40,273 nt of DNA from a virus, in the IMG/VR virus record IMGVR_UViG_3300008107_000542, positions 1-40,273 of that record, one strand, 5' to 3'. Of this stretch, positions 8,636-16,956 are shown piece by piece. Made by a program: the position numbers and the translations under genes. Each line of letters starts with the position of its first letter. The stretch's first letter is position 1. The notes below the pieces were generated by a model, which worked only from the letters and a program-made list of their open reading frames with translations, had not been told where the DNA came from and searched no databases.

Positions 8636-10178
8636 AAATTTAACAGCAACTCAAAATGACTATGCATACTTCCTGCCAGCAACGTCAGGATTTTATAGTA
8701 CATTTATAGGCAAGCAGAGATACAGCAATTATGTAGACCCTGCTCGTATTCCTAAATCGTTTAAAAATGGTGTTGAGAGTTTAAACTATTTAGACCCAGA
8801 TAAAGGTCAATTTTACTACGACCATTGTTTGTATTCAGCAGGTCATGCTAATTTAGATCTTAACAAGCAAGACGAAAGCGAAGATATGTTCCGCAATCGT
8901 AATCGCGCTACAAGTTGGGTGCTAGGTGACTCAGGTGGATTCCAGATTGGTAAAGGTGTTTGGCCTGCTGATTGGAAAGATCCTAACTGTCCTAAAGCAC
9001 AAAAGAAACGTGAACAAGTTTTAACTTGGATGGACACGCTAATGGACTATGGTATGGTGCTGGATATTCCAGCATGGGTTGCTCGTAGTCCTGTAGGAAA
9101 GGCTGCAACAGGAATTACTAGTTACCCAGAAGCAGTACAGGGAACTTATATTAATAATGATTGGTTTATTAACAATCGTAATGGTAACTGCAAGTTCCTT
9201 AATGTTCTACAAGGCGAAAATCACCCAGATGCTGATGATTGGTACGATCGTATGAAGAAGTACTGCGATACTAAAATCTATGGCGATCGTGCGTTCAACG
9301 GATGGTCAATGGGTGGACAAAATATGTGCGATGTACACTTGGTTCTACGTAGACTAGTGGAATTACGATTCGACGGACTCCTTGAAAAGGGTCAGCAGGA
9401 TTGGATGCACTTCCTGGGCACTTCTAAATTAGAATGGGCAACTTTATTAACCGATATTCAACGATCAGTGAGGAAATACCATAATGAAAACTTTACCATA
9501 TCTTTTGACTGCGCCTCACCGTTTCTGGCAACAGCAAACGGACAAATCTACATTACAACAGAAACAGAAGACAGAAAGAAATGGGTTTACCGTATGCAGG
9601 CTTCGGCAGACGACAAAAAATATGCCCAAGACACAAGACTCTTCAAAGATGCAGTAATACAAGATAACATTTTTAGTGCATTTGAGTCAAGCCCTATTAT
9701 TGACCAAGTTGAAATAAAAGATATTTGTATCTATGCTCCGGGCGACCTAAATAAGATTGGCAAAGAAGGCAAGACATCATGGGATTCATTTAGCTATGCT
9801 ATTATGATGGGTCATAATGTTTGGATGCACGTTAACGCAGTACAAGAAGCCAATCGTCAATACGATTCTGGTAAAATACCTAGTATGTTAGTTCAAGAAA
9901 AATTTGATCGAATCTTCTTTAAGGATGTAGTCGAAGCCATTTTTGCCACAAGTAATAAAGGTGAAGCGTTGGCTATTATCGAAGAGTTCCGAAGATATTT
10001 TGATACCATTATTGGTACTCGGGGCAATACTGGTAAGAAAATGACTAATTCGTCGGCTAATTATACCAAATTCTTTGACGAAGTAGATACAGAGACTGTA
10101 CAATCTGAACACAGTGATGAATTCACTGACGAGGAAGAATCAAAATTAAACCAGCTAGAATCACAGGTAAAAGAATGA
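8628..10178 (+). CDS. dpdA: TGT-family (DpdA-like) DNA 7-deazaguanine transglycosylase
   Basis: A 516-residue protein of the tRNA-guanine transglycosylase superfamily. Residues 101-106 are DSGGFQ, the base-recognition box with its Asp. Residues 294-298 are DCASP, matching the nucleophile region of TGT (FDCxxPT). The GWSMGGQ block (near residue 225) and a following HFLGTSK also fit. The Cys/His zinc site of bacterial tRNA TGT is not evident. Phage DpdA proteins exchange guanine in DNA for a 7-deazaguanine such as preQ0. FolE and QueE in the same window favour DNA modification over tRNA queuosine. The last 60 residues are an acidic tail. Start TTG 8628 overlaps the previous gene by 8 bases and the Shine-Dalgarno (GTGGGG) is weak. 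Substrate (DNA versus tRNA) is inferred. Confidence 0.8.
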   Translation: MNKNLTATQNDYAYFLPATSGFYSTFIGKQRYSNYVDPARIPKSFKNGVESLNYLDPDKGQFYYDHCLYSAGHANLDLNKQDESEDMFRNRNRATSWVLGDSGGFQIGKGVWPADWKDPNCPKAQKKREQVLTWMDTLMDYGMVLDIPAWVARSPVGKAATGITSYPEAVQGTYINNDWFINNRNGNCKFLNVLQGENHPDADDWYDRMKKYCDTKIYGDRAFNGWSMGGQNMCDVHLVLRRLVELRFDGLLEKGQQDWMHFLGTSKLEWATLLTDIQRSVRKYHNENFTISFDCASPFLATANGQIYITTETEDRKKWVYRMQASADDKKYAQDTRLFKDAVIQDNIFSAFESSPIIDQVEIKDICIYAPGDLNKIGKEGKTSWDSFSYAIMMGHNVWMHVNAVQEANRQYDSGKIPSMLVQEKFDRIFFKDVVEAIFATSNKGEALAIIEEFRRYFDTIIGTRGNTGKKMTNSSANYTKFFDEVDTETVQSEHSDEFTDEEESKLNQLESQVKE

Positions 10179-10435
10179 CATTGCCCGATGAACGGTATCG
10201 TTCCGTAGTACAAACTAGAAGATTTTTGTTGGATCTTTGTAATCCACAGCACACTCCACGAGTTCCAAAAATTATAAGAGAACATGCACGAGCTATGTTG
10301 CGTCATTACCCAAGTGACTGGGATATGACTCGTGCCGCAGAAGGTGCTCCAGATGTGTTCCAAGAACGTATGGAAGCAGTAACAAGACTTATGAAACAGT
10401 ACGAAAACTCAAAGGCTGAAAAGAATGAAGCGTGA
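10175..10435 (+). CDS. BPSL0761-family protein
   Basis: An 86-residue protein. The opening 'MTLPDERYRSVVQTRRFLLDL' and 'TPRVPKIIREHARAMLRHYPSDWDM' match the BPSL0761 family, small proteins found mainly in beta- and gammaproteobacteria and their mobile elements. The function is unknown. It begins inside the DpdA-like stop (ATGA overlap), so translation is coupled to that gene. The family's bacterial distribution hints at a proteobacterial host but does not prove it. Confidence 0.8.
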   Translation: MTLPDERYRSVVQTRRFLLDLCNPQHTPRVPKIIREHARAMLRHYPSDWDMTRAAEGAPDVFQERMEAVTRLMKQYENSKAEKNEA

Positions 10436-10943
10436 TTATACAGACGGAGAGTTAGACAATGCTGTATTCTTCTTTGGACAAGAAGTAGAACATACCCCAG
10501 CATATAATATGAACACATTGTTTGTAGTAGGTGTTCAACCAATTGATGCTATTGAAGGTGCATTGTCTAATCAAAATATTAAACATATTTTCTTTGGTGC
10601 TAATCACAGTTTTAACCCTAGTAATTTTATTGAGCACAAAGAATGGGAAGAGATGATTTTCCATTTTCTAGATGCAGAATATCTTTGCTCATTAGATATT
10701 CCTATAAGTCAAGTTGAAGAATTCCACGAAAGCGGATACTGTGAGTATGATAATTTTATTCCGCAAATTCGTGTGCCAATTCCCTATATTAAATTATGGA
10801 ATTATAATACAATGCTTAAAATCGATGATAAAGATTTTAAGGCAACTAATCCCGGTGTATGGTCCCACAGTCTACATACACTAATGGATCGCAGTAAGTT
10901 CACAGACTGGTTACAATACAAAAATGACAAGGTATTAAAATGA
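10425..10943 (+). CDS. Conserved myovirus protein of unknown function
   Basis: A 172-residue soluble protein with alternating beta and alpha segments. Blocks 'NAVFFFGQEVEHTPAYNMNTLFVVGVQP' and 'IKHIFFGANHSF' look like Rossmann-type strand/loop units. I recall similar short proteins in marine T4-like phages, without function. The start ATG 10425 overlaps the end of the BPSL0761-like gene by 11 bases and the stop overlaps the next start, so it belongs to one operon with its neighbours. Confidence 0.7.
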   Translation: MKRDYTDGELDNAVFFFGQEVEHTPAYNMNTLFVVGVQPIDAIEGALSNQNIKHIFFGANHSFNPSNFIEHKEWEEMIFHFLDAEYLCSLDIPISQVEEFHESGYCEYDNFIPQIRVPIPYIKLWNYNTMLKIDDKDFKATNPGVWSHSLHTLMDRSKFTDWLQYKNDKVLK

Positions 10944-11143
10944 AAGAAATCATTGTCAAAGATAGTCCCGGATTTCAACTTCGGATTAAAAAATGGGAGT
11001 GTGCTAACCCTAAAGGTTTGTTTGCTGTTCATTTTATTCAAGCAACTAAAGACAAAGATGGTAACGTCGATAGTGAATCAACATACGAATTCTTCATGGA
11101 AGAATCCGATCTTAAATTAGTATCCGAGGCATTAATTAAATGA
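10940..11143 (+). CDS. Small conserved protein of unknown function
   Basis: A 67-residue protein with a predicted antiparallel sheet ('FQLRIKKWECANPKGLFAVHFIQATKD') and a short C-terminal helix. No motif or family was recognised. Stop/start overlaps (ATGA) on both sides support it as a real gene in the operon. Confidence 0.65.
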   Translation: MKEIIVKDSPGFQLRIKKWECANPKGLFAVHFIQATKDKDGNVDSESTYEFFMEESDLKLVSEALIK

Positions 11144-11529
11144 TTATTCGGCAAGACGTTCGTCCTAACAAAATGATTTGGGTCACCTTCCGCAAAGAAG
11201 GTATGCACAAGTATCCAGCCGCACTTACAGATCCAGCACTTGCTACAGGTGATGAATATGATGTAAGTTTTCTAGGATATCCGCATCGTCACATCTTCCA
11301 CTTTAAAGTGTGGATTGGTGTTACACACGATGATCGTGATATTGAGTTTATTCAGTTTAAACGCTGGTTGGAAAATCTGTACAGTTCAGGTACACTCCAA
11401 CTAGACTACAAGAGTTGCGAAATGATGTCAGGCGATTTATACGACAGCATTTCCAATAAGTATCCAGGTCGTGAGATTTGGATTGAGGTCTCCGAAGACG
11501 GAGAAAATGGTTCATTTATTAAGTACTAA
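11140..11529 (+). CDS. Conserved protein of unknown function
   Basis: A 129-residue, Tyr/His-rich protein ('FLGYPHRHIFHFKVWIGV') with an acidic C-terminus. The RHxFHF segment could hold a metal, but no known catalytic pattern was identified. ATG 11140 overlaps the preceding stop by four bases. Sixteen bases separate its stop from the next gene, which has its own AAAGAGG Shine-Dalgarno. Confidence 0.65.
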   Translation: MIIRQDVRPNKMIWVTFRKEGMHKYPAALTDPALATGDEYDVSFLGYPHRHIFHFKVWIGVTHDDRDIEFIQFKRWLENLYSSGTLQLDYKSCEMMSGDLYDSISNKYPGREIWIEVSEDGENGSFIKY

Positions 11530-11545
11530 CTAGAAAGAGGCTATC

Positions 11546-11821
11546 ATGGCTATTAATTATAAAAACGTTTCTTACTTTGAAACCCGCCCTGACATTGTAA
11601 AGATCTTTGATGATCTAGAAGCGTTCCACAATTTCTGTAAATTTGAAATGTGCGACTTTAACGAGGCTAATCTCTACAATAGGAATAGTCAGATCTGGAA
11701 CAACTACTACTACAGTACTCGTCCAAAGAAACCCTGGAACGGTGAGCGCAAACCACGTGGCGAATACAATCGCAGTGGTGGTAACAATTACAACAACAAT
11801 AGAAACTTTAACCGTCAATGA
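11546..11821 (+). CDS. Small protein with Arg/Gly/Asn-rich tail
   Basis: A 91-residue protein. The first 50 residues are folded-looking and include 'FDDLEAFHNFCKFEMCDFNEANLY'. From about residue 58 it is a disordered, basic tail of Arg, Gly, Asn and Tyr (GGNNYNNNRNFNRQ), a composition common in RNA- or DNA-binding tails. It overlaps the following glycosyltransferase gene by four bases (ATGA). The function is unknown and nucleic-acid binding is only a composition-based guess. Confidence 0.65.
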   Translation: MAINYKNVSYFETRPDIVKIFDDLEAFHNFCKFEMCDFNEANLYNRNSQIWNNYYYSTRPKKPWNGERKPRGEYNRSGGNNYNNNRNFNRQ

Positions 11822-12888
11822 TCTATATTGTTGATTTAGAAGCTGTTGAAACTCGCTACACAGCGCAATGGAAAGAACATGTACCTAAACTTCTTAAAAA
11901 ATCTGGACATCAGATTCAAGTTATCTCTGGTCCTGAAGATGTTCCTCGTGCCACTACTCCTGGTGCCTTTCTCAATTTTGGCGGCACTAATATCTATAAG
12001 TCTTGCCAAGTTGAAGAATTTAGTCGCTTATTTACATCCGGATCAGTTAAGCCAGGGGATCATTTTTTGTTTACTGATGCTTGGCACCCTGGCATCATAA
12101 ACTTAAAATACATGAGTGAACTGTTGGGTATTCCGGTAGTTACTCATGGATTATGGCATGCTGGCAGTTATGATCCTCAAGACTTCCTAGGACGTCTTGT
12201 TGGAGATAAGCCTTGGGTTAGAAATGCAGAGAAGAGTTTCTTTCATGCATTTGATCACAACTACTTTGCCACTGACTTCCATATTGATATGTTTGCACAC
12301 AATCTATTAAGCATAGATTTTGACACAGCAAAACTTTCATATATCGATAAAAATAAAATTGTACGCACAGGATGGCCTATGGAATATATGGAAGATACAC
12401 TTACTCCATATAAGAATATGCCCAAGAGAGATCTTATCTTGTTCCCGCATCGTATTGCACCTGAGAAGCAAGTAGAAATCTTTAGAGATTTAAAACATCA
12501 TTTGCCGCAATATGAATTCGTAGTTTGTCAGGATCAACAGCTGACAAAAAATGAATATCACAATTTACTAGGTGAAGCAAAGTTAGTGTTCAGTGCCAAC
12601 TTACAAGAAACACTAGGTATTAGCTGTTACGAGGGTGCTATCGTTGATGCTATTCCTATGGTGCCCGATAGACTATCATACAAAGAAATGTATTACGATA
12701 CATTTAAGTATCCTAGCAAGTGGACAGAAAACTACGATGCATACACCGTGTACCGTCCGGATCTCTGTCGTGCTATTATGATCCATATGGATAATTATAA
12801 AACTAGATTACCTATGCTTCGTAAACAAACGGGGGATTTACATGAGCAATTCTTCTCAGCCAAAGAATTATACAGACGATTTACTTAA
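11818..12888 (+). CDS. GT-B glycosyltransferase
   Basis: A 356-residue protein with two Rossmann-like halves, as in GT-B enzymes. The C-terminal half has 'RDLILFPHRIAPEKQVEIFRDLK' (strand and helix at the start of the donor domain) and 'SANLQETLGISCYEGAIVDAIPMVPDR', the conserved E...xxEG..... pattern of GT4-type glycosyltransferases where a Glu contacts the nucleotide sugar. Acceptor is unknown. It could act on modified phage DNA or on virion or host glycans; its position in the DpdA-like operon makes DNA a possibility only. It overlaps the previous gene by four bases, and the next gene starts 46 bases before its end. Confidence 0.75.
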   Translation: MIYIVDLEAVETRYTAQWKEHVPKLLKKSGHQIQVISGPEDVPRATTPGAFLNFGGTNIYKSCQVEEFSRLFTSGSVKPGDHFLFTDAWHPGIINLKYMSELLGIPVVTHGLWHAGSYDPQDFLGRLVGDKPWVRNAEKSFFHAFDHNYFATDFHIDMFAHNLLSIDFDTAKLSYIDKNKIVRTGWPMEYMEDTLTPYKNMPKRDLILFPHRIAPEKQVEIFRDLKHHLPQYEFVVCQDQQLTKNEYHNLLGEAKLVFSANLQETLGISCYEGAIVDAIPMVPDRLSYKEMYYDTFKYPSKWTENYDAYTVYRPDLCRAIMIHMDNYKTRLPMLRKQTGDLHEQFFSAKELYRRFT

Positions 12889-13234
12889 CGAAGTAATGAT
12901 CAGTGCCGGTGGCACTGGTGTAGATACAGACAGTGTCACTATTACATTGCCCAGTGATACAATGTCATCTTACAGTGGGGGCATTGTTACATTAACAGGT
13001 AGTGGTGCAGGTTCTGTTTATACTATTAACACCACTGATACAATAACTTTAACAGACGGTTTTACTAACATCTGGACAAATGAACAGAATGAATGGGTAG
13101 ATAAATTCCCAGAATGGGATAGAATTAAAGATATGTGTAAACAATATCCTAGTTTAGAAATTGCATTACGAAATTTTGAAACTATCTATAAACTAGTAAA
13201 GGACGACTATGATAATCCGACTCCTAAAAAATAA
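12842..13234 (+). CDS. Conserved myovirus protein, beta-rich N-terminus
   Basis: A 130-residue protein. Residues about 15-75 are Thr/Ser/Gly-rich and beta-like, with a run of DTITL-type strands. The C-terminal part 'EWVDKFPEWDRIKDMCKQYPSLEIALRNFETIYKLVKDDY' is helical and resembles the tail of a gene shortly downstream in general style (folded helical end). I recall this C-terminal segment in marine T4-like phages. It overlaps both neighbours (47 and 26 bases), with ATG 12842 inside the glycosyltransferase gene. Confidence 0.65.
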   Translation: MSNSSQPKNYTDDLLNEVMISAGGTGVDTDSVTITLPSDTMSSYSGGIVTLTGSGAGSVYTINTTDTITLTDGFTNIWTNEQNEWVDKFPEWDRIKDMCKQYPSLEIALRNFETIYKLVKDDYDNPTPKK

Positions 13235-13688
13235 ATTCTTTAGATTTTTAGAACGTAATGATCGCAAAAGAATCATTATGGATCGTGTCAGTGAAGAACC
13301 GTATCTTGAACGGTACTATGTTTTTCTTAAAGACAGAACATGGTTTCCATTTAACGTGTTTCTACACAAATTTCTTAAGTCAGATCCCGATGATGTGCAT
13401 GACCATCCATGGCCTTACGCTACTCTAATTCTTAAAGGAGGGTACTATGAATGGCTTCCACAGTTTGACAGTGGAGGTAACAAGATCGCCGAAATGTGTG
13501 TATGGAGAGGGCCTGGAAGTTTTCGTATATGTGGTGCTACTAGTTATCATCGTATCGAGCTTGACCCTAGTGTAGATTGTTGGACTTTGTTTATGCCTGG
13601 TCCGCAAAAAAGAGAATGGGGATTTCTCGTAAACAATAAATGGATTCCAAATGGCGACTATTTACAAGAACGTAAACTCCGCGGTTAG
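13209..13688 (+). CDS. Cupin-fold protein
   Basis: A 159-residue protein. 'DPDDVHDHPWPYATLILKGGYYEW' is a cupin first-motif pattern (HDH... with Gly turn), and 'GPGSFRICGATSYHRIELD' is the second motif with its His. The three His residues could bind a metal. Cupins of this type include sugar epimerases and dioxygenases, and the substrate cannot be read from sequence. The gene overlaps the previous one by 26 bases and the next by 38. Basic residues at the N-terminus (KNKFFRFLERNDRKR) may contact nucleic acid or membrane. Confidence 0.7.
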   Translation: MIIRLLKNKFFRFLERNDRKRIIMDRVSEEPYLERYYVFLKDRTWFPFNVFLHKFLKSDPDDVHDHPWPYATLILKGGYYEWLPQFDSGGNKIAEMCVWRGPGSFRICGATSYHRIELDPSVDCWTLFMPGPQKREWGFLVNNKWIPNGDYLQERKLRG

Positions 13689-14046
13689 TCCAGGCTACGG
13701 CGCTGTACCGCCACTAACAGTCGGATATACTACCAATACTACCGCAGGACCGTTTTTAACTACCAACGGTTCAGGAGCAACTAATTGGGCTACTGTGTCA
13801 CCTAACTATAACATAAGCGACGGAGTAATGAAGGTAAGCGGAGACCCTGCTACGCTAGAAGTCAAAGGTAAAATGGTGCTTAACGGACGGGACTTGGAAG
13901 AACGGTTAGACACAATCGAAAAAGTCTTGCAGATTCCTGAACGTGATGTTATACTTGAAAAAAATTATCCGTTACTTAAACAAAAGTACGATGATTACAT
14001 TAATACACTTTCTAAATATAGAATGTGGGAAGAACTTAAAAAATGA
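13651..14046 (+). CDS. Conserved phage protein with short coiled-coil segment
   Basis: A 131-residue protein. The first half is Thr/Gly/Asn-rich and beta-like, as in many minor virion proteins. The second half 'LEVKGKMVLNGRDLEERLDTIEKVLQIPERDVILEKNYP' is a conserved block, with a short coiled coil, that I recall from many aquatic phages. The stop overlaps the next start by four bases. Function unknown. Confidence 0.7.
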   Translation: MATIYKNVNSAVSPGYGAVPPLTVGYTTNTTAGPFLTTNGSGATNWATVSPNYNISDGVMKVSGDPATLEVKGKMVLNGRDLEERLDTIEKVLQIPERDVILEKNYPLLKQKYDDYINTLSKYRMWEELKK

Positions 14047-14630
14047 AAAAAATACATTACAGTTGGGCACAGATAGAAGGAGCATGTTTAGACATTGCTC
14101 GACAACTATCTAAAGACAACTGGCGTCCAGATTATATAGTAGGTATTAGTCGAGGCGGATTAATACCTGCTACATTATTGAGTCACTATATTAATGTGCC
14201 AATGAAACCTTTGCAGGTTAGTCTGCGAGACGGTGGCGAGTGTGTTAGCGATTGCAGTATGGCTGAAGATGCATTTGGATATCCCAGACAAGAAATTCAT
14301 ATTGCAGATGAAACCGACATTGGGGCTGTTTTAGATGCCGCATCAAGTTTGTTAGAAATGCCCGAAGCAACGGGATATAAAAATATTCTTGTTGTAGATG
14401 ATATTAATGATCAAGGCACTACTATTGCATGGATTAAAAAGGACTGGCAATCTAGTTGTTTGCCTGAAGATCCAGATTGGCAACATGTTTGGAGTAATAA
14501 CGTAAGATTTGCTACACTAACTAATAATCTAGCCAGCAATGAAACAGTAGATTATTCTGTTTGGGAAGTTAACAAAGCAGAGGATGATTGCTGGCTGGTC
14601 TATCCCTGGGAAGAGTATTGGCTAAAATGA
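14043..14630 (+). CDS. Phosphoribosyltransferase (type I PRTase)
   Basis: A 195-residue protein. 'ILVVDDINDQGTT' (about residues 114-126) is the PRPP-binding loop of type I phosphoribosyltransferases, and 'DYIVGISRGGLIPATLLSHYI' is the N-terminal loop after the first strand, as in xanthine/hypoxanthine-guanine enzymes. It likely links a purine to PRPP in nucleotide salvage, or may act on a modified base in this phage. The exact base is not readable. It overlaps its upstream neighbour by four bases and its downstream neighbour by four. Confidence 0.85.
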   Translation: MKKIHYSWAQIEGACLDIARQLSKDNWRPDYIVGISRGGLIPATLLSHYINVPMKPLQVSLRDGGECVSDCSMAEDAFGYPRQEIHIADETDIGAVLDAASSLLEMPEATGYKNILVVDDINDQGTTIAWIKKDWQSSCLPEDPDWQHVWSNNVRFATLTNNLASNETVDYSVWEVNKAEDDCWLVYPWEEYWLK

Positions 14631-14818
14631 AATTTTTTCTTGGCTTTTTAATAGCTACTGTAATATGGATAGTAGTTCTAGCGGCTATTCCTATGCCGGA
14701 AGAACGGGTTCGTATCTACGATTGCGGAATGGCCGAATGGCATCCTGATATTCCAGAAGATGTAAAAAATGCCTGTAGGAAACGATTTAAAAATGTACAA
14801 CCAGGTCCAATAACATGA
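14627..14818 (+). CDS. Small membrane-anchored protein
   Basis: A 63-residue protein. Residues 2-19 are a hydrophobic membrane helix or uncleaved signal anchor, followed by a charged periplasmic-type domain with 'YDCGMAEWHPDIPEDVKNACRKRF', a two-Cys motif that could form a disulfide. ATG 14627 sits in the stop of the PRTase gene (ATGA). I recall this 'AEWHPDIP..VK..C' motif from other marine T4-like phages. The function is unknown. Confidence 0.7.
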   Translation: MKFFLGFLIATVIWIVVLAAIPMPEERVRIYDCGMAEWHPDIPEDVKNACRKRFKNVQPGPIT

Positions 14819-15081
14819 TCAATATTAATCTGAATATTAGGAATCCTTTCAATAGAAACTTTAAACGTTTGTGGGGGTGTGCTCGTAGCACACCATTCGC
14901 ACATAAATTTGTTGAGTTTCAACTGTATAAGGATAATAGTATAATATCTATTAATATTAATTGGACATTTAGACAAGATCATTCGGGACTAAACATTGAC
15001 ATTGGTTTTTTAAGTTACTGTTTTGATTTTAATTTTTACGACAGTCGTCACTGGGATTTTAATAAGGGACACTACCAATGA
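14815..15081 (+). CDS. Conserved phage protein of unknown function
   Basis: An 88-residue protein built of beta strands: 'KFVEFQLYKDNSIISININWTFRQDHSGLNIDIGFLSY' then 'FDFNFYDSRHWDFNKGHY'. The RQDHxGxN and YDxRHWD blocks are the conserved parts I recall in related phages. No enzyme motif. Stop/start overlaps on both sides place it in the operon. Confidence 0.7.
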   Translation: MININLNIRNPFNRNFKRLWGCARSTPFAHKFVEFQLYKDNSIISININWTFRQDHSGLNIDIGFLSYCFDFNFYDSRHWDFNKGHYQ

Positions 15082-15893
15082 CTACAATGACTTTATTTCC
15101 TGGTCCCAAAATTGGTATTGTAGGCGCAGGATATGTAGGCGGTGCTATTGCTCGAGCTTATAGCGATACTATGGCGCAAATAATCTGCGTAGATGCAGAC
15201 CCTAGCAAATCTACTGGCACATATCAAGATCTTATGGACTGTGAAGCTGTGTTTGTCTGTGTTCCTAGTCCTAGTAAGCCCAGCGGAGAATGTGATACTA
15301 GCATACTCAATTCAGTATTATATCTGCTCAAAGATTATAAAAATCTTATTATCAGTAAAACTACTGCTACTCCAGACTTTTACCAAAGATCACAAGAAAT
15401 ATATCCTAATCTAGTACATGTTCCAGAATTCCTAACTGCGGCTAATGCATTACACGACTTTCTCACACAAGAATATGTTATAATTGGTGGATCTGTATTG
15501 GCCTATCAAAGAGAAGCAGAAAGAATACTGAAATTTGTACAGCCAATTAAAGCGGCTGCATATACTTCAATTGGCGAGGCTGCACTAACAAAATACATAA
15601 TAAACTCATTTCTTGCTACCAAAGTAGTGTTTATGAATGAAATGTATGAATTAGCAGATAGTTTAGGATTCGATTGGCGGAAACTGTCTATACTCCTTAT
15701 GAGTGATTCTAGACTAGGAGGTAGCCATATGATTGTACCAGGTCCAGATGGCCAATTTGGATTTGGTGGAGCATGTTTTCCCAAAGACACAGAAGCTCTT
15801 ATTAAATTTGCCGCTAAAAAGAATGTAAACCTAAATACTTTGAAGGCAGCAGTAAAGAAAAACGATCTTTTGAGGTTGCAAAAACCTAAATAA
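15078..15893 (+). CDS. Short UDP-glucose/GDP-mannose dehydrogenase-like protein
   Basis: A 271-residue protein. Residues 12-26 hold the NAD-binding Rossmann motif (GIVGAGYVGGAIA). The middle domain helix region and the catalytic block GFGGACFPKDT, with Cys at 233, are present. These enzymes oxidise the C6 alcohol of a nucleotide sugar to a carboxylate. The usual C-terminal UDP-binding domain (about 100 residues) is absent; the protein ends shortly after the catalytic Cys block. It may be a reduced but active form, or work differently. A second, more complete relative lies at the right edge on the minus strand. Confidence 0.8.
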   Translation: MTTMTLFPGPKIGIVGAGYVGGAIARAYSDTMAQIICVDADPSKSTGTYQDLMDCEAVFVCVPSPSKPSGECDTSILNSVLYLLKDYKNLIISKTTATPDFYQRSQEIYPNLVHVPEFLTAANALHDFLTQEYVIIGGSVLAYQREAERILKFVQPIKAAAYTSIGEAALTKYIINSFLATKVVFMNEMYELADSLGFDWRKLSILLMSDSRLGGSHMIVPGPDGQFGFGGACFPKDTEALIKFAAKKNVNLNTLKAAVKKNDLLRLQKPK

Positions 15894-15904
15894 TCGTGTA
15901 CAAT
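15876..15904 (+). promoter_or_regulatory. Sigma70-type promoter for folE
   Basis: TTGCAA (15876-15881), 17-base spacer, TACAAT (15899-15904). The -10 box is part of a direct repeat of TGTACA around one A. It lies at the end of the dehydrogenase gene, 41 bases before the folE start. Confidence 0.65.
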
Positions 15905-15945
15905 GTACAATAGTCATCCACGACAATAACTCGGAGAACAATAAA

Positions 15946-16770
15946 TTGACAAATGATTTTACCCCAGATCCTGTAATGAATACACCCATTGATCGAAAAT
16001 TTAAAGCTGACGAATATTTGCCACTGGACAAAAAAGTCTATATTAAAGCCGGCGAGGACATGAGCGACAAGGGCTACGAAGAAGCATATCTAGCAGACAC
16101 ACTTCGCTTTAAGATGAAACGTGATAAAAAGAGATTCTGGGCAGGTGACAATATCAGTGACTATGTTGACGAAGAAAAGAAAAATCAACTCATTGACGAA
16201 GCAACCGAAGCATTTGAACTAGTGCTTGATCGATTGCTGATCGATCGTGAAAACGATCCTAATTCAAAAGGCACAGCACGTAGACTTGCCAAGATGTACT
16301 TCAACGAAATAATGGCAGGACGATATGAACCAGGACCAGATGCAACCGCATTTCCAAACGATTCGGCAGACCGCTATGAGGGTATGCTGGTTGTACGTAG
16401 CGAGCTTCGTAGTATGTGTAGTCATCATCATCAGCCTGTTAGTGGTGTTGCCTATATTGGTATTATTGCCGCTAATAAACTTATTGGCTTATCGAAATAT
16501 ACACGTATCGCACAGTGGTGTGCTAGACGAGGTACTCTCCAGGAGGAACTTTGTAACGACATCGCCCGCGAGATTAGTAAAGCTACTGACTCAGAGAACG
16601 TAGCAGTCTATGTACAAGCTGTGCATGGTTGTTGCGAGAACCGCGGCATTATGGCACACTCGTCATTGACTCAAACTACTGTATTAAAAGGAACATTTAA
16701 AGATGATCCTCATACAAAGAAAGAGTTCTTTGATAATATTAAACTGCAACAAGAGTTTGCACCACGTTAA
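15946..16770 (+). CDS. folE: GTP cyclohydrolase I
   Basis: FolE turns GTP into dihydroneopterin triphosphate, the first step to folate and to 7-deazaguanines. Of 274 residues, the catalytic domain spans about 85-274. Zinc ligands are visible: Cys158 in MCSHHHQP with the following His, and the Cys pair at 229-230 in HGCCENRG. 'GLSKYTRIAQWCARRGTLQEEL' matches the family signature (GLSK..R....ARR.Q.QE). An N-terminal extension of about 80 charged residues is longer than in most bacterial FolE. Start TTG 15946 has GGAG at 15932-15935 about ten bases ahead; the next ATG (residue 11) is possible. It has its own promoter. With QueE and DpdA-like it supports preQ0 synthesis for DNA. Confidence 0.95.
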   Translation: MTNDFTPDPVMNTPIDRKFKADEYLPLDKKVYIKAGEDMSDKGYEEAYLADTLRFKMKRDKKRFWAGDNISDYVDEEKKNQLIDEATEAFELVLDRLLIDRENDPNSKGTARRLAKMYFNEIMAGRYEPGPDATAFPNDSADRYEGMLVVRSELRSMCSHHHQPVSGVAYIGIIAANKLIGLSKYTRIAQWCARRGTLQEELCNDIAREISKATDSENVAVYVQAVHGCCENRGIMAHSSLTQTTVLKGTFKDDPHTKKEFFDNIKLQQEFAPR

Positions 16771-16779
16771 GGAGATAAT

Positions 16780-16956
16780 ATGATGGATAAATTTTTTATA
16801 TGGGTTGGACGTAACAGAAAAGAAATTAGCCTTACAATTGGTGGGCTAAACATACTGTCTGGAATCAGTGCATTAGTAAGCGGTAACTATGGACTTGCTA
16901 TAGTAGGATTTACAATTGGCGGTGCTCTTATTTTTGATGCTTACCGGGGAATTTAA
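16780..16956 (+). CDS. Small membrane protein
   Basis: A 58-residue protein. After a charged N-terminal stretch (about residues 10-16), residues 17-35 and 38-53 form two hydrophobic segments rich in Gly, Ile and Ala. The start is ATG 16780 (a second ATG is adjacent), with GGAG at 16771-16774. The stop is directly followed by the next ATG. No family was recognised. Confidence 0.7.
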   Translation: MMDKFFIWVGRNRKEISLTIGGLNILSGISALVSGNYGLAIVGFTIGGALIFDAYRGI